DNA from: a bacterium | GTDB lineage: Bacteria > Bdellovibrionota_C > UBA2361 > RFPC01 | NCBI GenBank assembly: GCA_009926305.1 | Contig: RFPC01000008.1 | Span: 1 to 50,820, forward strand | Direction of reading: 5' to 3' | DNA: 50,820 nucleotides | Shown: one piece after another, positions 18,283 through 27,619 of the stretch | Layout of the letters: the number at the start of each line of letters is the position of its first letter | Numbering within the stretch: position 1 is the stretch's first letter | Position numbers and translations under genes: made by a program | The notes under the pieces: generated by a model | The model's database searches: none | The model's input: the letters and a program-made list of their open reading frames with translations, nothing else | Told to the model about the DNA's origin: nothing

Positions 18283-19593
18283 TTAGTCCTTAGACTTCTT
18301 TACTCTGGTAATAGATGCTCTATCACGCAATAGGTCTAATGCCTTCTTCTGCTTCTGTTCTCTCACAAAGTTTGCTTTTCTGCCATCTGAGAGTAACGCT
18401 TTCTCTACATCTGCTATCGGCATTCCATGTTCTTCAGATATTTCGGATAAAAGCGTGCTGAGCTCAGCATCACTAAAATCAATACTCTCCTGCTCTACAA
18501 TTCGTTCTACTAAAATAGTAGTACGGGCACGCTCCTCAGCAATTTTCCCCAACTGCTCTCGGAAAGTATCAACAGGCATTCGATGTACATCAACCTTTTG
18601 TGGATCGACATATCCATTACGCACCAGCAACGAGCGAATCTCGCCGTCAATCATACTCTGGGGCACAGTAAAGGCGTTTTTCTCGAGGAGTTCTTTGAGG
18701 ATTTGTGCATGAATCTCCGCTTGCTCTTGTTGCTCGCGTTGCTTCTCCATCTGCTCCCGAACCTTCAACCGGAGCTCAAGCACTGTCTGCGCACCCATAC
18801 CCAAGGTTTTTACAAAGTCATCGGTCACCTCTGGCAAAAGCTGCTCTTGCAACTCATCAAGAGTCACGAGATATACCGCTTTCTTGCCTTGTAGCTGTTC
18901 ATCTCTGTGATCATCTGGGAGCGTGGTTTCGATTGACTTCGTCTCTCCCACCTCAAGTCCAAGGAGACCTGACTCCAATTCCTCCGGCAAGCGTCCATCT
19001 CCCAGCCGAACAACAAGAGGCTCCTCCGCTGCGGGCTCCTCCCCCTCAAGACCAACACGAATCTTTCCCTTAATGACATCACCGCTTTCTACCACGGTGC
19101 GGTCAGTAATCGTTCGAAAGGTACTCTGAGATGCGCGCATTTCCTCTATGGCATTATCCACGTCACTATCAGTGACATCCCCCTCATCGAGCTCCACTTT
19201 AAATGCATCGTACTTCTCGATGTTCGGTTTCGGCGGAAAGAATACCTTCGCTACATACGAGAAGTCACCGCCATCCTGTCGCTCACCGAGCTCAAGCTCT
19301 GGCTCTCCGACAGTTTCGTTAATCTCCTCTTTGACGAGCGCTTGATACAGAGTCTCTGAAATTAGTCGTTGTGAGACCTCAAATCGAACTCGCTCTCCGT
19401 GCATTTTCTTTACCATGCCCAAGGGAGCCTTCCCCTTTCGAAATCCTTTCAGACTCACCTGCGGCTGCAACTTTACCACTTCGGCTTCAACTCGCTTTTC
19501 AAATTCGGCCTGGGGAACTGTTACTTCAATTTTTGTTGTTACCTCATCGATATCAGACCGCTCATGGGAGAAGTCGGTACTTACTTGATTCAT
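18283..19593 (-). CDS. tig: Trigger factor, ribosome-associated chaperone
   Basis: 436 residues from the ATG at 19593, which has AAGG seven bases upstream. The reading frame extends further upstream, but that part would run over the tRNA-Leu gene. The N-terminal ribosome-binding domain shows [16 protein letters not shown] and the signature GFRKGKAP. A PPIase-like FKBP domain follows ([13 protein letters not shown], then [10 protein letters not shown]-like residues), then the long helical C-terminal domain ([18 protein letters not shown]). Trigger factor binds nascent chains at the ribosome exit and has prolyl isomerase activity. It heads the tig-clpP-clpX group. Confidence 0.95.
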   Translation of the reverse strand: MNQVSTDFSHERSDIDEVTTKIEVTVPQAEFEKRVEAEVVKLQPQVSLKGFRKGKAPLGMVKKMHGERVRFEVSQRLISETLYQALVKEEINETVGEPELELGERQDGGDFSYVAKVFFPPKPNIEKYDAFKVELDEGDVTDSDVDNAIEEMRASQSTFRTITDRTVVESGDVIKGKIRVGLEGEEPAAEEPLVVRLGDGRLPEELESGLLGLEVGETKSIETTLPDDHRDEQLQGKKAVYLVTLDELQEQLLPEVTDDFVKTLGMGAQTVLELRLKVREQMEKQREQQEQAEIHAQILKELLEKNAFTVPQSMIDGEIRSLLVRNGYVDPQKVDVHRMPVDTFREQLGKIAEERARTTILVERIVEQESIDFSDAELSTLLSEISEEHGMPIADVEKALLSDGRKANFVREQKQKKALDLLRDRASITRVKKSKD

Positions 19594-19723
19594 TCGAATA
19601 CCTTGTCGTGTTGTTCTCTTTCTATTGCTATTTTCCACTATCATCCGAACTGGTCGGAATCCCAATAGAATATCGCTAGAAGAGAAAAAACTCCAGTAAA
19701 CATTCCTCTTTATACTCAATAAC

Positions 19724-19752
19724 TTGCATTGCTTGGCGGAGAAGTGTATGTA
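19724..19752 (+). promoter_or_regulatory. Predicted promoter for tRNA-Leu
   Basis: TTGCAT, a 17-base spacer and TATGTA stand 14 bases before the tRNA-Leu 5' end. Both hexamers match the sigma-70 consensus partly. The call rests on spacing and position. Confidence 0.4.
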
Positions 19753-19766
19753 TCTCGGGTCGCTGC

Positions 19767-19848
19767 GCGGGAGTGGTGGAATTGGTAGACACGCTGGATT
19801 TAGGATCCAGTGCCGCGAGGTGTGAGGGTTCGACTCCCTCCTCCCGCA
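19767..19848 (+). tRNA. tRNA-Leu (anticodon TAG)
   Basis: Acceptor arms GCGGGAG and CTCCCGC, D-arm with AATTGGTAGAC, anticodon arm CTGGA-TTTAGGA-TCCAG, a class II variable arm (GCCGCGAGGTGT) and T-arm GAGGGTTCGACTCCCTC, discriminator A. The long variable arm and anticodon TAG identify leucine (CUA codon). No CCA is encoded. Confidence 0.95.
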
Positions 19849-19867
19849 TTTGCGCGACATTAATTCA

Positions 19868-20008
19868 GCCCGCAGTATTACTAATCAGCTCAGTATTACT
19901 AACCAGCTCAGTACTACTAACCAGCTCAGTACTACTAACCAGCTCACTACTTTCACAAATCAGCTCAGTGTTATTAGAGGCAAGCTATGTTATTCGAGGC
20001 AAGCTATG
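19868..20008. repeat. 18-bp tandem repeat block after tRNA-Leu
   Basis: Three near-identical copies of CAGCTCAGTACTACTAAC run head to tail from 19886 to 19939 (the first has one T for C), flanked by diverged copies at 19868 and 19940-19975. Immediately after it, TTATTAGAGGCAAGCTATG is repeated at 19-bp period (19971 and 19990) with one mismatch. No gene lies in 19849-20206. The units are in direct contact, without spacers, so this is not a CRISPR array. Confidence 0.8.
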
Positions 20009-20128
20009 TACCTGACTGGGAGCCGGTTTCTCCTTCATTTGTATTCTCTCCCTGTATTTTCTCCGTTCATCCCATGTCTCTGTTCTCATTTCTTGCTCTC
20101 TTTATTTTTCCTTTCAGACATTCTTCTT

Positions 20129-20158
20129 TTGTAGAAACCCCGTAAAAAACACTATAAT
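20129..20158 (+). promoter_or_regulatory. Predicted promoter of the prolyl oligopeptidase gene
   Basis: TTGTAG, an 18-base spacer and a perfect TATAAT stand about 50 bases before the start codon at 20207. The -10 is exact and the -35 partial. Confidence 0.6.
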
Positions 20159-20206
20159 TCATCCGTCGCACCCTCGTGCGCGCAAAATAAAAAATGTACT
20201 ACGCCC

Positions 20207-22201
20207 ATGAAAAGAAATGTCTCTTCTAAAAGATGGCAGAAACAGAGAAGGAGCTCTGCGATTGGCTTCATAGCCACCCTTCTGCTTTTAACAAATTCTT
20301 GTACGCCTCTTACTCGAACACATGGCAGTTCAGGCGTTACGGTCGTTTCTCATCAGCCGACTTCAAACAATCGCGCCTTCAAGAGATCAATACGACAACT
20401 GAAAGACTATGCGCTCTTCATGAAGGAAGAGAAATCTAAGATTCATACCCCAGGCGGCTCAATCACCCTAAAACAGGCAAAAAAAGACCGAGCGCCACGC
20501 CTTTTTATTCAAGATAATGAGCAGAAAGTACGGAACGATTTCTCATTCGAGCCAATTTTAAACCACTTCTCGGCCCCTTATCTCAGTGGTTTACGCTTTA
20601 GCCCTCATGGGAAGTACGGCGCTGCCTTACTTGAAGCTCAAGCAGAACAACTCCTCGTTCTCTTTAATCCAATGACTTCGACATGGAGAAAACTCTTCGA
20701 GGGAAAGATTATTGATTTCGCGCTTCCCTCAGATCAGACAGTCGCTATTCTCAATAAGAAAGAAGACCTGCTTGCCCTGCATATTATCGGTAAACATCCA
20801 AACGTTGTGCCACTTCCACTCCCGTGTATTCATGCCAATCTAGAGGTGCTGCAAGAGGACGAGCTCTTGATGAGATGTTCCACTGGCGACAGCTTTCGAT
20901 GGTGGAAGTATTCCACGCTTGAAAACGCTTTTGATGAAATACAGGGAGTGGGCGAGATTATTTCGGTTGCATCATCCGATAAAGCCTCATACATGATTTC
21001 ACTTGCTGCCGACAGCTCGTACTCCATCTTTCGGACCAATGATCGAGGCATTGCTGGCAACCATAAACAGATATATGAGTTCGCGCCGGATGTATTTCCC
21101 GAAAAGCTTTATCGGGTACCAGGAGGATTTCTCGTACGCGCTCGGCAAGGGTTTTTTGTCCATTATCTTTTTTTCCCTTCCAATGGCCCTCAGAAGGAAA
21201 CCCCTATCACTATTCGAAAACAATATTGCTCGCTCTTTCACGAGCCGTACATTGGAGCAGTCTCATCATTGTTCTTTCGATGTGAAACGCCTGTCGCTAT
21301 AAATCATGCCGTTCGCTTTGATATTCAGTCACGGAGGATTAGCACTCAGCTTCAAACCTTGCCGGCTTTAGATTCCACCGCAGTCCCAAATCATGAATTC
21401 GCCATAGCAAATGATGGATTGAACATTCCCATTACGATTTTTAATACATCCACTCCTCGTGAAGAGAGTACACGTACTGCCCCACTCCTCGTTTTAACCT
21501 ATGGTAGCTATGGAAAAGTTTTCCCCTCGCGGTTCCAACCCCTCCTTTCCCTTCTCTCGCAGCAAGGATTTATTATCGCGATACCGCATATTCGGGGAGG
21601 CGGCTTCAACGGGTCTACCTGGCATAAGGCAGCGCGTGCTCACAAAAAAGAACGTACTGTATCTGACCTCCGTGCTGCTATCGAGTACCTACGGCATCGA
21701 TATCCTAAAAGAATAATGATCGGAATCGGCAAAAGCGCAGGGGCGTGGCCACTATTCGCATCACAGACTTTTTGTAGCAGTAAGCTAGAGGGACTTATCC
21801 TTGAAATGCCGCTCGTTGACCCACTTCGCCAAATCACATCAGAGGATCCATATTGGGCACAAGAAGAGAAAGAATGGGGGAATCCAAACCACAGACAGAT
21901 CAAGGAACTCTATACAAAGTTTGATATCAAACACTTGAAAGATCCTCTTCCGGCTATCTACCTCAGAATAGGACAGGATGACGCATTGCTACCTGCCGAA
22001 CCTCTGCTCCAGTGGACGTCTGATTTGATTGAGCGCTTTCCCAGATTACCACTCACGCTCGATATCGGCGAAAATACTGGGCATCTCGGAGCATTCAATC
22101 TCTACGAGGAGATAACTGCCCAAGCCCATCAGGCTGCATTCCTCCACGAACTCCACCAGCAGAAATTTTTCAATGGAAAACAGACCAAGTGCTTGGGATA
22201 G
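20207..22201 (+). CDS. Prolyl oligopeptidase-family (S9) exported serine peptidase
   Basis: 664 residues. A basic N-terminus and hydrophobic core (SAIGFIATLLLLTNSC) suggest a signal peptide ending at a possible lipoprotein Cys near residue 32, although the -3 residue is not ideal. Residues about 80-400 are a beta-rich region in the position of the S9 propeller. The C-terminal alpha/beta-hydrolase domain shows YGSYGKVFPSRF, the HIRGGGFNGSTWHKAAR segment, the nucleophile Ser in IGIGKSAGAWP, Asp in RIGQDDALLP and His in NTGHLGAF. These follow the prolyl oligopeptidase order, with GKSAGA in place of the usual GGSNGG. It probably cleaves peptides in the periplasm or at the outer membrane. It stands alone and is convergent with the block to its right. 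Confidence 0.82.
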   Translation: MKRNVSSKRWQKQRRSSAIGFIATLLLLTNSCTPLTRTHGSSGVTVVSHQPTSNNRAFKRSIRQLKDYALFMKEEKSKIHTPGGSITLKQAKKDRAPRLFIQDNEQKVRNDFSFEPILNHFSAPYLSGLRFSPHGKYGAALLEAQAEQLLVLFNPMTSTWRKLFEGKIIDFALPSDQTVAILNKKEDLLALHIIGKHPNVVPLPLPCIHANLEVLQEDELLMRCSTGDSFRWWKYSTLENAFDEIQGVGEIISVASSDKASYMISLAADSSYSIFRTNDRGIAGNHKQIYEFAPDVFPEKLYRVPGGFLVRARQGFFVHYLFFPSNGPQKETPITIRKQYCSLFHEPYIGAVSSLFFRCETPVAINHAVRFDIQSRRISTQLQTLPALDSTAVPNHEFAIANDGLNIPITIFNTSTPREESTRTAPLLVLTYGSYGKVFPSRFQPLLSLLSQQGFIIAIPHIRGGGFNGSTWHKAARAHKKERTVSDLRAAIEYLRHRYPKRIMIGIGKSAGAWPLFASQTFCSSKLEGLILEMPLVDPLRQITSEDPYWAQEEKEWGNPNHRQIKELYTKFDIKHLKDPLPAIYLRIGQDDALLPAEPLLQWTSDLIERFPRLPLTLDIGENTGHLGAFNLYEEITAQAHQAAFLHELHQQKFFNGKQTKCLG

Positions 22202-22248
22202 CCTGATAGCACCTACTGCCCTACGGAATGCTCAGCCGCAATCTCGTT

Positions 22249-22812
22249 TTAACCCTGTCTTTCCGGAAGCCATCGCTCTGGGACACCTGCTGCTACCGAA
22301 TCCTCTAGGATTTCTAGTGAGATTGTTTTTGAAACAATCAATCCTTTAGCATCAATAAGGTACACTGACGGCAATTTAGAGGCCTGAAATGCAAGTGCTG
22401 CTTCGTCATCTGCACCGTTCCCTGAAAAAGCGAAGTCTACTCTTCCGCGAGGATGGACAGCTAAATATTCGCGAAGTGCCTTCTCATATTTCAGCGGATC
22501 AAGGCTTATAGCAACGAAGGCGGTATCTCTTGGTGCTTCAGTAGAGAGGGATACAAACTGCTTTAATGCTCGTCTTGATTTACTACACCACTTCGCCCAA
22601 AACAGGATGGCTATTCGTTTCCCTGCATACTCCTGCAGTCCGACATAACTACCATCAAGACGAGTAATTCGTGTTTGAGGAGACTCGATGTCGAGTGGAA
22701 CGAACTTCGAAGACTGAGAACTACATCCTACCACCGAAGCAAGGCATACAATGCATAATGAAAACAACAATGATTTTCGACCCCGATTCCTCTTTCCTAT
22801 TACTCGCTGCAT
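22249..22812 (-). CDS. Thioredoxin-like lipoprotein with a single active-site cysteine
   Basis: 187 residues. The N-terminus is a lipoprotein signal (SLLFSLCIVCLASVVGC, lipid Cys about residue 30). The rest is a TlpA/AhpC-like thioredoxin fold: GKRIAILFWAKWC at about 64-76, FVAISLDP, and a cis-Pro strand KLPSVYLID. The active site reads W75-C76-S77-K78-S79 where TlpA has WCxxC, so the second Cys is Ser. Disulfide exchange by the normal two-Cys route is not possible; a one-Cys peroxidase or mixed-disulfide role remains open. It is the last gene of the Tad/SctV block, 112 bp after the helical-repeat lipoprotein. Confidence 0.8.
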   Translation of the reverse strand: MQRVIGKRNRGRKSLLFSLCIVCLASVVGCSSQSSKFVPLDIESPQTRITRLDGSYVGLQEYAGKRIAILFWAKWCSKSRRALKQFVSLSTEAPRDTAFVAISLDPLKYEKALREYLAVHPRGRVDFAFSGNGADDEAALAFQASKLPSVYLIDAKGLIVSKTISLEILEDSVAAGVPERWLPERQG

Positions 22813-22924
22813 TGTGCAGACTCCCCTTTTGTCGGCTCCCCCAGACTAAGCATCAGTGCTCTATCGCCTTATTTACAGTGTCAACACTGTCATAGTCTGA
22901 TGGTCGAGGAAAGAGAGCAAAACC

Positions 22925-24439
22925 CTAGAGTTCATCAAATATATGTTGGGAGCCGTTATTCGGAAACTCTGGAAAGACAGCTTCATACTCGCCGATCACT
23001 GTCTGACTTTTCTCACCCAGATAACTATCACGAAGAATCTTCAAAGCACCTACATCACTACATCCCGCCAGTGAGCGGACACCTAATGCTCTTACAGAAT
23101 CGTTTCTATGAGAGAGGAGTGCGAGTCTTCTTCCTAGTGACATTTCCTTTTCAAAATCATCGACAAATAACGATATCAGCAAAGCATCAGACACTCGAAG
23201 TAATGCGTCGAGCAAAGTTGTTGCATTCAGTTCATCACGAATTTTCTTGAATGCTGCCTTAACTTGCTCCTCACCCACAATATCCCGATTGCCTACCACT
23301 CCAACCAACTCTTTGTATTTGTCCCTCTCCTCCCATCGATGCTTTCGAATCCACGCAAGCAAAGTCGCAAGTGGCTCAGTGCTAATGCTCTTTCCGAAGA
23401 GCATTTCATACGCTTTCGTACTGATCAGTGGATTCTTTTCACTGGCAACAATGGCAAGCAGCGCCACTTCAGCCCGTCTATCAATCCAGCGTCCAATAAC
23501 CGTCAGATCTTGGAGTTGAATTTTGCCGTAAACGCCTCGAAGTAACGATAACGATACATCTTGCTTGAGAATACTGTCATCACTCCTTAGAATTTTCAGA
23601 AATTTTCGTTGCGCTGGATTCTCTATCTGCTCACTCTGCAGCTGCTGGACGATTGTCTGAAATAGCGGGCTATGCTGATATGCCAACTGCTCCAAAACCC
23701 AAAATATTTCACTTTGCGACAGATTCGAAGAGTTGTATTGCACTTCATCATGAAACATCTTTCTTAACTGAGGATGCACGACAAGTAGTGCTAACGAAGA
23801 ATGCTCTGGGAGATCTTGGAGGGCGAGGGAGTCTCGAACAAACTCAGCAAAGAGAGGTTGAAAACTTGGTAACTGCATCAAATCAAAACCTAAGGCTCCA
23901 CTAAGGCGTAACCCGAGTAAGCTGTTCACTTTATACAGGCTACGAAGAGCTGTAAGCCGCGCTTCCTGTGGAAGCGACCGATCGAGAAGACTGAGAGACG
24001 ATTTATAGAGGGTCCGTGGATAGTCAACAGCTAATACCGGCAACCAAAGACGCATACTTTCCAGAGTCAACAAAAGTCCCTGACGGGCGGCTCGATTAAA
24101 AAGCGTATCATGTGCAGCGTTCCTCAGATCACTCTCTCCTCCTTGCACAGCAATTTCAATTAGAACCTCAAGAGCCAAAAGATCATCAGAATTTGAGAGT
24201 AATTTGACCACTTTTATCTTTTGCTCTCGCGAAATATTCAACTCCAAGAAGCGTTTGACTACGACTGCTCTTGGTTCACCTTCTTTTAAATTCATCAAGT
24301 CTTCGAGATGTCGTTGAGCTTCCCAATCCGGAAAGCTCGCTGGCGTACGCCCACTATCACAGGAAGACAACATCCCGAAAAATAACAATCCGCATGAAAG
24401 AGGTAAGAATATGTGCACCAAATTCTTTGCACAGGGCAC
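22925..24439 (-). CDS. Helical-repeat (HEAT-like) lipoprotein
   Basis: About 505 residues from a GTG at 24439, chosen because AGG precedes it and the product then begins with a compact lipoprotein signal (PCAKNLVHIFLPLSCG, then LLFFGMLSSC). An ATG at 24553, overlapping the end of the SctV-like gene, would put 38 extra residues before the signal. The mature protein is all-helical by eye with recurrent Leu/Ala patterns (for example VVKLLSNSDDLLALEVLIEIA, LLRVSDALLISLFV, SVRALGVRSLAGCSDVGAL), as in HEAT or armadillo repeats. Such proteins are usually scaffolds. Its place directly after the SctV gene suggests a periplasmic or outer-membrane partner of that apparatus, which is inference. Confidence 0.7.
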   Translation of the reverse strand: MPCAKNLVHIFLPLSCGLLFFGMLSSCDSGRTPASFPDWEAQRHLEDLMNLKEGEPRAVVVKRFLELNISREQKIKVVKLLSNSDDLLALEVLIEIAVQGGESDLRNAAHDTLFNRAARQGLLLTLESMRLWLPVLAVDYPRTLYKSSLSLLDRSLPQEARLTALRSLYKVNSLLGLRLSGALGFDLMQLPSFQPLFAEFVRDSLALQDLPEHSSLALLVVHPQLRKMFHDEVQYNSSNLSQSEIFWVLEQLAYQHSPLFQTIVQQLQSEQIENPAQRKFLKILRSDDSILKQDVSLSLLRGVYGKIQLQDLTVIGRWIDRRAEVALLAIVASEKNPLISTKAYEMLFGKSISTEPLATLLAWIRKHRWEERDKYKELVGVVGNRDIVGEEQVKAAFKKIRDELNATTLLDALLRVSDALLISLFVDDFEKEMSLGRRLALLSHRNDSVRALGVRSLAGCSDVGALKILRDSYLGEKSQTVIGEYEAVFPEFPNNGSQHIFDEL

Positions 24440-24524
24440 TACATTACCTGGAAACAAGGAAAGACATCCCGAGACCAGCCCTGCATCACGCTGATCCTGT
24501 CTTCCTGATACTCCTTGGAGGGTT

Positions 24525-26627
24525 TCAGGAGTCACTACCGATACTCCACTCATGAAATACTACGCGAGGACACTCTAGTGAAATCTCATCATCACAGAGC
24601 ATAGGCACCGTGAATGCAAGTGAGTGAAGAAAATGAAAAACGGGGACACGCAGGAAACTTGGACACTGAATAGCAATCGGAAGAACTCCTCTCATTCTGG
24701 CCGTCTGTAAGATATTCTCTAAGGTCTCCCGCAGATTCCGGTAGTCAGAGCGACTCATTTGCAGACTTCCCCCTAGGAGTTGTCCACCAGCACTTAGAAA
24801 AAGAGACTCTACTCCTGGGGTTATTCTGATAATACGCATTGGAGCACGGCCTTTCTTCTGAAAGCCCATGAGTCTTTCGCGGTGACGATGGCGCAAGAAG
24901 ACGACCAGTTCAACCATATTAAATTGTTCATCAACCTCACTTGCTGAATTTGCGGAGGAATAGAATGTAGAAACATCCTCTACCAACCGCTGCAAGTGAA
25001 GGATTGGTAAGCCCTCGCGGAGCAATTGATGAATAACACTTAACAATCTGCTGACAGAAATTCCGTAATCTTCCAAAGCCTCGGATACAAGCCCTGGCTG
25101 AGCATTCTCAAGATCTTTGAGCTCGGCATGCAGCCAGCGCATGGTTATCACTTCTTCAGGATTACGGCGACAAAATTCAAAAAGCTGTAGTGCCATGAAT
25201 TCGAGAGGATTAAATGATCTGACTTCAAGCGCATCAACCATGCGTTGCACGCCTGGAGTATGGACACGGATCCAGGAACCGGCCCCACCGAACAATGGTG
25301 TCACTTCCTCCTTTAATACGACGAATCCAAGTGCTTTCGCATGAATAGGGTGTATTGCTACAAATTGTCCCTTTTCTGGTATCGCATGATGAATAAGAAC
25401 CTGCTGTCCACGTCGCAACTCGTATTCGCCGCCCCGCAAGCTTTTATCGAGCTCTATTCGTGGAGCTGGCAGATGCGCACCAAAGTAAAAGTATGATTCT
25501 TGGGACATACTTTTCCATGCTTGTGTTGTCAGGCTATCAATACGTTGAGAGCCTACTGCTCCTATCTCTGATGAAACCGAGAGTACAAACGTATCATGTA
25601 AAGGAAGTTGTAGGACGCTCCCCTCTTCCCCGATAAGAGTACCGTCGACACTGGTACCTTCGCGACTCAAGCTCAAGTCTCGCATCTTCCGCATGGCGAA
25701 CCACGAGACAAGCGAAAGCGTACCCACGATGACAAATGGCTGCCATGGCATTCCATCGATTGCCGACAAACCAAAAAGTAATACACTCACCACTATTAAG
25801 ACGATTGGCTGCCTAAAGAGTTGATGCCGTAGCTCTGTCCCGATCGTACTTTCAGAACTTGTTCCAATGCGCGTCACGACGAGGCCTGCAGAAATGGCAA
25901 TGAGGAATGCTGGAATCTGGCTTACGAGACCATCTCCTACTGTGAGCGTGGTATACACTGACACCGCATTCTCAAGCCCCATCCCATGATAGAGGCCAAG
26001 GGATAAGCCACCAACCACATTGGTAAAGATGATGACTACCCCGGCAATCGCATCGCCCTGAACAAATTTCATCGCTCCATCCATAGCGCCATAGAGCTGA
26101 GACTCTTTGCGAAGCTGCTCCCTTCTGCGTTCCGCCTCTTGAGGTGAAATAAGTCCTGCTCGAAGATCTGCATCGATCGACATCTGCTTTCCAGGAAGTG
26201 AATCGAGTGCAAATCGCGCCGCGACTTCAGAAATACGACTGGCGCCCTTTGCAATTACCATAAGATTGATAACGGTGATAATGGCAAATACCACGACTCC
26301 AACGAGCAGCTCTCCTCCGACAAGAAACGTCCCGAAAGATTCAATAACCTGCCCCGCATCGCCTTGACTTAAAATCAGTCGTGTTGAAGCTACATTCAAC
26401 CCTAAACGAAAAAGTGTCGTTAGCAATAAAATAGTTGGAAATGCAAGAAGCTGGACTGCATTTGGCAGATACAAGACAACGAGGAGAAGAAAGAAAGCTG
26501 AGGCAAGATTAAGCGCAAGGAGAATATCAAGTACCGCCGTCGGCAAGGGTACCAACAATAGGCATGCTATCGCTGCAACAAAAAGCGATACAAACAATTC
26601 ACTGATTCTTGGCCAACCCTTCGTCAT
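24525..26627 (-). CDS. Type III secretion export gate protein, SctV/FlhA family
   Basis: 700 residues, full length for the family. Residues 1-330 hold about eight membrane helices and the family signature: RLGLNVASTRLILSQGDAGQVIESFGTFLVGG, then GASRISEVAARFALDSLPGKQMSIDADLRAGLI and YGAMDGAMKFVQGDAIAG. The AMDGAMKFV form is closer to injectisome SctV (LcrD, InvA) than to flagellar FlhA, which usually reads AMDGASKFV. The C-terminal cytoplasmic part (about 345-700) is intact. SctV forms the nonameric export gate under the basal body. No other type III gene (SctN, R, S, T, U, J) is in the window; its neighbours are TadC upstream and a lipoprotein downstream. The family call is firm, the context is unusual. 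Confidence 0.92.
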   Translation of the reverse strand: MTKGWPRISELFVSLFVAAIACLLLVPLPTAVLDILLALNLASAFFLLLVVLYLPNAVQLLAFPTILLLTTLFRLGLNVASTRLILSQGDAGQVIESFGTFLVGGELLVGVVVFAIITVINLMVIAKGASRISEVAARFALDSLPGKQMSIDADLRAGLISPQEAERRREQLRKESQLYGAMDGAMKFVQGDAIAGVVIIFTNVVGGLSLGLYHGMGLENAVSVYTTLTVGDGLVSQIPAFLIAISAGLVVTRIGTSSESTIGTELRHQLFRQPIVLIVVSVLLFGLSAIDGMPWQPFVIVGTLSLVSWFAMRKMRDLSLSREGTSVDGTLIGEEGSVLQLPLHDTFVLSVSSEIGAVGSQRIDSLTTQAWKSMSQESYFYFGAHLPAPRIELDKSLRGGEYELRRGQQVLIHHAIPEKGQFVAIHPIHAKALGFVVLKEEVTPLFGGAGSWIRVHTPGVQRMVDALEVRSFNPLEFMALQLFEFCRRNPEEVITMRWLHAELKDLENAQPGLVSEALEDYGISVSRLLSVIHQLLREGLPILHLQRLVEDVSTFYSSANSASEVDEQFNMVELVVFLRHRHRERLMGFQKKGRAPMRIIRITPGVESLFLSAGGQLLGGSLQMSRSDYRNLRETLENILQTARMRGVLPIAIQCPSFLRVPVFHFLHSLAFTVPMLCDDEISLECPRVVFHEWSIGSDS

Positions 26628-26696
26628 TTCATTCCTATCGTAAACTTCTCTTCCCTCTAGAGAACCATATCCCTACCTGTCTTTTCCGTCTCCACC

Positions 26697-27602
26697 TCAA
26701 CCAAAGCCATCTCGAATCTGTATGCCGAATCCAATCAATAAAATGGCTAAAAATCCGAGGAAAACAAGCGCTACAGGTCCAGTTGCAGCCAATTCAAGCT
26801 TCTTAATCTTCGCCTCGATTTGCATTGCTCTCTGATTCGCGACTGCATCAGCCAACTCATTTAACTGCCGAGTAATTTCTCCTCCGTGCTTTGCTACTTG
26901 CGCAAGTGCTAAAAAAGCATGTTTTAGCTCCGTCTGTCCCGTTCGGACTCCAATCTCCGTCAAAGCCTCTTCCAGTGATACTCCAGACTTCACTTGAAAC
27001 TGCACCATTCGCAACAGTTCTGTTACGACATTATGACTATCACGTTCATCTGCCATCTGGACAACACGAGCTATGCATGGACCAACATCAAGTGAACTAC
27101 TCACCCCAATAGCAATTTGTTCGATAACGAGTGGTAGATAAAAAATGATCTCTTCATATCTTGATTCAGTGCGACGCTCAAGAATACTCACAGGGATCTG
27201 AAGTCCAATTAAGACACCAAGCACTAAACTGACGAGTGGAAACATGCCTGTGCCATAAAGAAATCCGGCGATAGTACCGAGAATCGCACCTGCAAGAGGA
27301 GCAAAAAATCTGAGTCGATGAAAAGAGTTCTTCAATTTGACGTCAAGAATTCCTGCTCGAAAGAGTTTCTCCTCCACCGTCAGCGCTTGTTTCTTTGAAG
27401 CCGCCTGCTTTGTTTGCTCCTTGATAAGCTCAAAATCTGACTGGGTAAGACGTTGCGAGATCTGCGAATCTTCTCCATCACGCGCCATCAGAGTCCGAAA
27501 CGCATCTTTCTTTCGTGCTCCGAAAGTCATGTACAGAACCATCCCGAGCGCACTAAAAGCGAGCATCCCAATCAGTATTCCTGTAACGAGCAATGTATCC
27601 AT
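26697..27602 (-). CDS. tadC: TadC-like type II secretion F-domain membrane protein
   Basis: 301 residues from the ATG at 27602 (MDTLLVTGILIG), 17 bases after the tadB stop; longer readings would overlap tadB. The order is N-terminal membrane helix, polar region, a helix pair (FFAPLAGAILGTIAGFLYG, FPLVSLVLGVLIGL), the T2SF domain (residues about 160-280: FYLPLVIEQIAIGVSSSLDVGPCI, SGVSLEEALTEIGVRTG, AKHGGEITRQLNELAD) and a final membrane helix ending IRDGFG. TadB and TadC form the inner-membrane platform on which CpaF acts to assemble Flp pili. Gene order and the pairing with the preceding gene make TadC the better label. Confidence 0.85.
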   Translation of the reverse strand: MDTLLVTGILIGMLAFSALGMVLYMTFGARKKDAFRTLMARDGEDSQISQRLTQSDFELIKEQTKQAASKKQALTVEEKLFRAGILDVKLKNSFHRLRFFAPLAGAILGTIAGFLYGTGMFPLVSLVLGVLIGLQIPVSILERRTESRYEEIIFYLPLVIEQIAIGVSSSLDVGPCIARVVQMADERDSHNVVTELLRMVQFQVKSGVSLEEALTEIGVRTGQTELKHAFLALAQVAKHGGEITRQLNELADAVANQRAMQIEAKIKKLELAATGPVALVFLGFLAILLIGFGIQIRDGFG

Positions 27603-27619
27603 TCTTCTCTCAATTCTTC

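Noticed and set aside
18283-19860. Long version of trigger factor starting at 19860
   Set aside because: The extra 89 codons would overlap tRNA-Leu and do not match the family N-terminus.
19868-20008. Possible CRISPR array
   Set aside because: Units are about 18 bp and directly contiguous with no unique spacers, and no cas gene is present.
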